Assembly (NCBI GenBank): GCA_023132135.1 | Contig: JAGLYR010000226.1 | Span: forward strand, 1-9,986 | Reading direction: 5' to 3' | Source of the DNA: Candidatus Eiseniibacteriota bacterium | GTDB lineage: Bacteria > Arandabacterota > Arandabacteria > JAGLYR01 | DNA: 9,986 bases | Shown: piece after piece, positions 6,512 to 9,986 of the stretch | Position numbering within the stretch: the stretch's first letter is position 1 | Layout of the letters: every line of letters begins with the position of its first letter | The notes under the pieces: model-generated | Told to the model about the DNA's origin: nothing | The model's input: the letters and a program-made list of their open reading frames with translations, nothing else | Database searches by the model: none | Position numbers and translations under genes: made by a program

Positions 6512-9500
6512 TTGAACTGGAGAGCTGCCATCTGGTGTGTTCTGGCATGCGGTCTGGTGCCGGAGGTCGGTTTGGCCCAGACGGCCGTAGCAGACACCGT
6601 GTCCCTGTTCCAGGTGGAAACCGTCGTCCTGGGCGATGGTTCGCAGGGTCCCTTCCGGCTTCCCGATGCTCTCATCATTCCCGGGACCGAAGTCGTGGAG
6701 CTGGAGGGAAGTTCACTGCGCCCGGGACTGGACTACCAGCTGGACGCAGTCCGGGGTGAAATCCGACTGACACGGCCTCTGGCCCAGGGTCAAGTTCTCC
6801 GTCTTCGGTACGAGAAGTTTCCCTACGATCTTCGCCCTTCGTACTCGCGCCGGCCCATCCGTTTTCTAACCCCTGGAGAAGATCCCGTCGAGTCGGCCGT
6901 GGCGCCGGCAAGGCCCCGACGCCCCGACGCCGCAGAGCCGGCCCAGCTCACAGTGGCGGGAAACAAGACCTTTTCCGTGGAACTGGGCTCCAACCGGGAC
7001 GCCACCCTCAAGCAGGCCCTCAACCTCCAGATCGGTGGTTTCCTGGCCCGGGATGTGGAGGTCCGGGCCATTCTCTCCGATACGGACATCCCGCTCCAGC
7101 CGGAGGGGACCACCCAGGAACTGGAACAGCTGGACAATGTGCTGGTGGAGGTCCGGAGCACCCATCTCTCGGCGACGCTGGGAGACTACGATGTGGCAAT
7201 ACGGAACCGGCGTTTTGCCTCGCTCCAGCGGCAACTGGAGGGGGCCCTGGGCGTGGCGGACTACGACCGCTGGCGGGTGGCGGTCGCCGGTGCGGTGTCC
7301 AAGGGAAAGCACGCGTCCATGGAGTTCCGCGGGGAGGAGGGGAGGCAGGGTCCCTATATGCTCCTGTCCCGGGAGGGTGGCAGGGACATCGTGGTGGTCG
7401 CGGGCAGCGAGCGCGTGACCATCTTCGGCGAGCGAATGGTCCGGGGAGAGAACAACGACTACACCATCGATTACCAGGATGGAACCCTCCAGTTCACCAA
7501 CAAGCGTCTGATCACCCAGGACGCGGAGATAGCGGTGGACTATGAGTACATGACGGAGGATTACAAGCGCGGGTTCTACTTCGGCGAGACGGAGCTGCGC
7601 GATTTGGCTGACGGGCGCTTGGACCTGGCTCTGTCCGTGTTCTCGGAGCGGGACCAGACCTCCCGGCCTCTGGCGGAGGACCTGACCTCCGAAGACCGGG
7701 ATGTGCTCGCCGCGTCGGGGGACGAAGACGCGTGGGTCTCCGGCGCCACGGATGTGGGGGAGGGCAACGGCCCGTACGGCCGCGTGGAGGTTCCATCCGG
7801 TGAGTCGTACTTCGTTTGGGTGGGACCGGACTCGGGGCGCTACAACGTCCGGTTCACCGAGTTGCCGGATTCCTCCGGGCAATACACGCGCCGGTTCGAC
7901 GATAGCGCGGGCCGCTACGTGTACGAGTTCACGGGACACGGGCCCTATGTGCCGCTGATCCGGATTCCGGCGCCGCAGGCCCAGACTCTGGCTGATCTCA
8001 AATGGAACCTGGACGCGGGAGAGCAGTGGAGCTTTTCCGGTGAGGCGGCCTTGAGTGATGTGGACCGGAACACTCTGTCGGACCTGGACGACGGGAACAA
8101 CCTGGGTGGGGTCTACGAGGTTGAACTGGCGTTGAATCGCCGGCCCGTCAGCCTGGGGAAACGCTCGCTCGGCCGGGTTACCCTGCGGGGAATGGCGCGC
8201 TCGAGGGAGGAGAGGTTCCAGCCTTTGGGCCGGACAGAGATTCCCTACTATGGGAAGCGATGGAATCTGTACTCTGTCTCGGAGCAACGCGCCGAGGACG
8301 TGCGAGAGGCGAATCTTGCCTACGAGCCTTGGAAAGGCGGGGACATCCGGCTCAATTACGGACGCCTGAACCAGCAGGATGATATCACTTCCATCCGCAA
8401 GGATGTGACAGCCACCCAGGATCTGGGGGGCGGAAGCCGGATTTCCAGCTTGTACGAGAAGGTGGATTCCTGGGACAAGCGCCCGGGAGGGGACAGCCGG
8501 AGGAAAACCCGGGTGTTTCGATCGGATGCTTCCATCCGGTGGGGGAAGGTTCTGACCGGCGCGGTCTTCGAGCGCGACGCCCGGGATCGGGGGAGTCCCG
8601 ACAGTCTTCTGTGGGGATTGCGGTACGACGACGTGCAGGTCTCGGCCTCCCTGGTAGAGATGGAGAAGTGGACGGGTTCGGTGCGCGCTGCCCAGAGGGA
8701 AACGGATGAGGTTTCTGAGGGAGACTGGGCTCCGCATTCGGTTTCGCGGACCACAGAAGTCGCCGTGCGGCGGCAGGGCGCGGGGTCCTTTTCGGCGGGA
8801 GCGATCCTGGCTCACCGGCGCCTGGCGTATGATTCGCGGCTCCAGGAAGCGGACCTCACCACGGACCTCGCGGACCTCGATCTCAACCACAGCCTCTTTG
8901 GCGATCGGCTGAGCAACCGGTTCAACTACCGGATCTCCAACGCCACGCGGACCCTGAGGGAAAGGCACTTTGTGTGGGTCGGGGAAGGGGCGGATTACGA
9001 CAGCTCGGGGAACTTCATCGATGGAGAAGGCTTCTATGAGCCGGTCACCGTCCCCGGTGGCTCCCGGCCGGTCACGGAGGTGGTGGCCAGCGCCCGCCTC
9101 CGGTGGAACCCGACGCGCCGCGCTGCCCTGACGTCGGGCGAGGGGGCATGGTTCGACCGTTTCAGCAGCGAGACCTTCATCAAGATCGACGAGAAAACCA
9201 CCTCCGACGATCGGGCCCGCATCTACCTGCTGGATCCGGGGGTTCTCCGGGACGATCAGACCACGCTGGAAGGGCGCTTGACCTTTCGCCAGGATCTGCT
9301 CCTGTTTCCCCGGCGGCCGACCTTTTCCGTGCGATTCAGGTACGAGTATAACGACTTTACGGACAACAGGTTGGAGGGCGTCTTTCGCGATGTGGTTGAA
9401 GGGCAGAGGAGTATTCTCCTGCGGAGCTCTCCCAGGGAAGGCCTGGGCCTGGAACTGGAGTATCTGAACCGCTGGAGAGGAGAGGACGTGGAAGAAGGGG

Positions 9501-9907
9501 GTGCGGTCCGCGCCGAAGATCGCTTTTCCCACGGAGTGCGAATGCAGGTTTCCCAGTGGATAGGGGGCCGGACGAAGCTGGTACTGCGGACGGCTTTCGA
9601 TTCCACGGAGGAGCGCGAGTCGGCCCGGGCAGTCCGATCCCTGGAAGTAGCGCCCGCTGTCACCTATTCTTTCCTGGGAAAGGGCCGTGCGGAAGGGGCC
9701 ATGACCTGGCGGCGGGCGTCCGGAGATATTGAGACCGGACCTTTCTCGAGAATCGGATACCTGGGTCGGCCCGGCTGGGATTGGCGATTGCGGGCCGACT
9801 ACCGTGTCGGCAGATATGTGACGGCATCCCTGACGTACTCCGGAAACCGGGAGGAAGGGCGGGATGCGATTCATAGCGGGAAGACTGAATTAAGAGCCTA
9901 TTTCTAG
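6512..9907 (+). CDS. Large outer-membrane beta-barrel protein with N-terminal beta modules
   Basis: This 1131-residue protein has a signal peptide ending near GLAQ (residue 23). Module A (about 30-95) contains GLDYQLDAVRGEIRL around 72-86. A Pro/Arg linker follows at 130-145. Next come a region with LSDTDIPLQPEGTTQ (188-202) and TLGDYDV (222-228), then GPYMLL (280-285) and module B with NNDYTIDYQDGTLQF (314-328), resembling module A. A segment with ERDQTSRPL (379-387) and two further G-x-GPY motifs precedes about 640 residues rich in alternating strands with many Arg, Asp, Tyr and Trp. The chain ends KTELRAYF, a barrel-type terminal Phe. The DY...D...G modules recall those of SprA-like barrels, but the protein is about half that size and I do not call it SprA. 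TTG6512 is the only start before the in-frame stop at 6473; GGAGGCG at 6494-6500 is its likely, slightly distant, binding site. Its cargo or function is unknown. Confidence 0.8.
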   Translation: MNWRAAIWCVLACGLVPEVGLAQTAVADTVSLFQVETVVLGDGSQGPFRLPDALIIPGTEVVELEGSSLRPGLDYQLDAVRGEIRLTRPLAQGQVLRLRYEKFPYDLRPSYSRRPIRFLTPGEDPVESAVAPARPRRPDAAEPAQLTVAGNKTFSVELGSNRDATLKQALNLQIGGFLARDVEVRAILSDTDIPLQPEGTTQELEQLDNVLVEVRSTHLSATLGDYDVAIRNRRFASLQRQLEGALGVADYDRWRVAVAGAVSKGKHASMEFRGEEGRQGPYMLLSREGGRDIVVVAGSERVTIFGERMVRGENNDYTIDYQDGTLQFTNKRLITQDAEIAVDYEYMTEDYKRGFYFGETELRDLADGRLDLALSVFSERDQTSRPLAEDLTSEDRDVLAASGDEDAWVSGATDVGEGNGPYGRVEVPSGESYFVWVGPDSGRYNVRFTELPDSSGQYTRRFDDSAGRYVYEFTGHGPYVPLIRIPAPQAQTLADLKWNLDAGEQWSFSGEAALSDVDRNTLSDLDDGNNLGGVYEVELALNRRPVSLGKRSLGRVTLRGMARSREERFQPLGRTEIPYYGKRWNLYSVSEQRAEDVREANLAYEPWKGGDIRLNYGRLNQQDDITSIRKDVTATQDLGGGSRISSLYEKVDSWDKRPGGDSRRKTRVFRSDASIRWGKVLTGAVFERDARDRGSPDSLLWGLRYDDVQVSASLVEMEKWTGSVRAAQRETDEVSEGDWAPHSVSRTTEVAVRRQGAGSFSAGAILAHRRLAYDSRLQEADLTTDLADLDLNHSLFGDRLSNRFNYRISNATRTLRERHFVWVGEGADYDSSGNFIDGEGFYEPVTVPGGSRPVTEVVASARLRWNPTRRAALTSGEGAWFDRFSSETFIKIDEKTTSDDRARIYLLDPGVLRDDQTTLEGRLTFRQDLLLFPRRPTFSVRFRYEYNDFTDNRLEGVFRDVVEGQRSILLRSSPREGLGLELEYLNRWRGEDVEEGGAVRAEDRFSHGVRMQVSQWIGGRTKLVLRTAFDSTEERESARAVRSLEVAPAVTYSFLGKGRAEGAMTWRRASGDIETGPFSRIGYLGRPGWDWRLRADYRVGRYVTASLTYSGNREEGRDAIHSGKTELRAYF

Positions 9908-9915
9908 CCTGGATT

Positions 9916-9940
9916 ATTCATGAATCCCTGCTGCGAGGGA
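9916..9940 (+). repeat. Post-stop repeat element, copy 2
   Basis: ATGAATCCCTGCTGCGAGG at 9920-9938 matches copy 1 at 5406-5424 except for one base. It overlaps a perfect 10-bp palindrome, ATTCATGAAT (9916-9925), and contains a small hairpin, TCCCT-GCTGCG-AGGGA (9925-9940). It starts 8 bases after the TAG of the barrel gene. Confidence 0.65.
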
Positions 9941-9986
9941 CTCAGGATGTGTCTGGACTGCGTTGCGGTGCCGATTTCGATCCTCA
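9920..9986 (+). CDS. Possible start of a Cys-rich reading frame, cut by the window end
   Basis: From ATG9920 the frame stays open to the window end and reads MNPCCEGLRM, then CLDCVAVPISIL. An in-frame ATG9947, preceded by GAGGGA at 9935-9940, has the better ribosome binding site. Too little is visible to name a product. GTG9949 in another frame is also open, so the true frame of the next gene is undecided. Confidence 0.25.
   Translation, partial: MNPCCEGLRMCLDCVAVPISIL

Noticed and set aside
6-9980. TCGAAATCG near the window start and its reverse complement at 9972-9980
   Set aside because: Nine bases of inverted identity in 10 kb is expected by chance, and no longer terminal repeat extends it.

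Overview
The window is about 10 kb of GC-rich bacterial DNA. It carries five protein genes, all on the + strand, with gaps of 33, 42, 54 and 72 bases, which fits one operon or a tightly packed surface-protein locus. I see no rRNA, tRNA, CRISPR array, insertion sequence or convincing intrinsic terminator. All five products appear to be exported: four have cleavable-type signal peptides and one has a plausible but atypical lipoprotein signal. The mix of an M6 metalloprotease with an FG-GAP propeller and FlgD/T9SS-like tail, two small PGxGxxYxG-type envelope proteins, an NHL propeller and a very large outer-membrane barrel suggests a Gram-negative of the FCB superphylum. Candidate phyla such as Eisenbacteria, Krumholzibacteriota or Latescibacterota would fit. 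The placement is inferred from architecture only.

Layout. 1-157: upstream region with no convincing gene, holding two small inverted repeats. 158-3445: secreted M6 zinc protease. 3479-4516 and 4559-5401: two divergent paralogues that share a SL(V/L)LPGxGxxYxG motif and a C-terminal SA(I/L)(D/N) motif. A 16-bp hairpin between them covers the annotated start of the second. 5456-6439: six-bladed NHL propeller, probably a lipoprotein. 6512-9907: 1131-residue outer-membrane protein with N-terminal beta modules and a long barrel-like C-terminal half. 9908-9986: start of the next intergenic region or gene.

How the genes may work together (inference): the set looks like an envelope assembly, with a secreted protease bearing a sorting-type tail, small membrane-associated partners, a propeller scaffold and a large barrel. 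The barrel has two copies of a G-x-DY-x-(I/L)-D...G module of a kind I associate with SprA-like barrels. Whether the barrel exports, anchors or is processed by the protease cannot be read from the sequence.

Most unusual signals: a nearly identical 19-nt element just after the stop codons of two genes, beginning an MNPCCE reading frame in both; the start-covering hairpin at 4520-4564; and a sharp cluster of otherwise avoided codons inside the protease gene.
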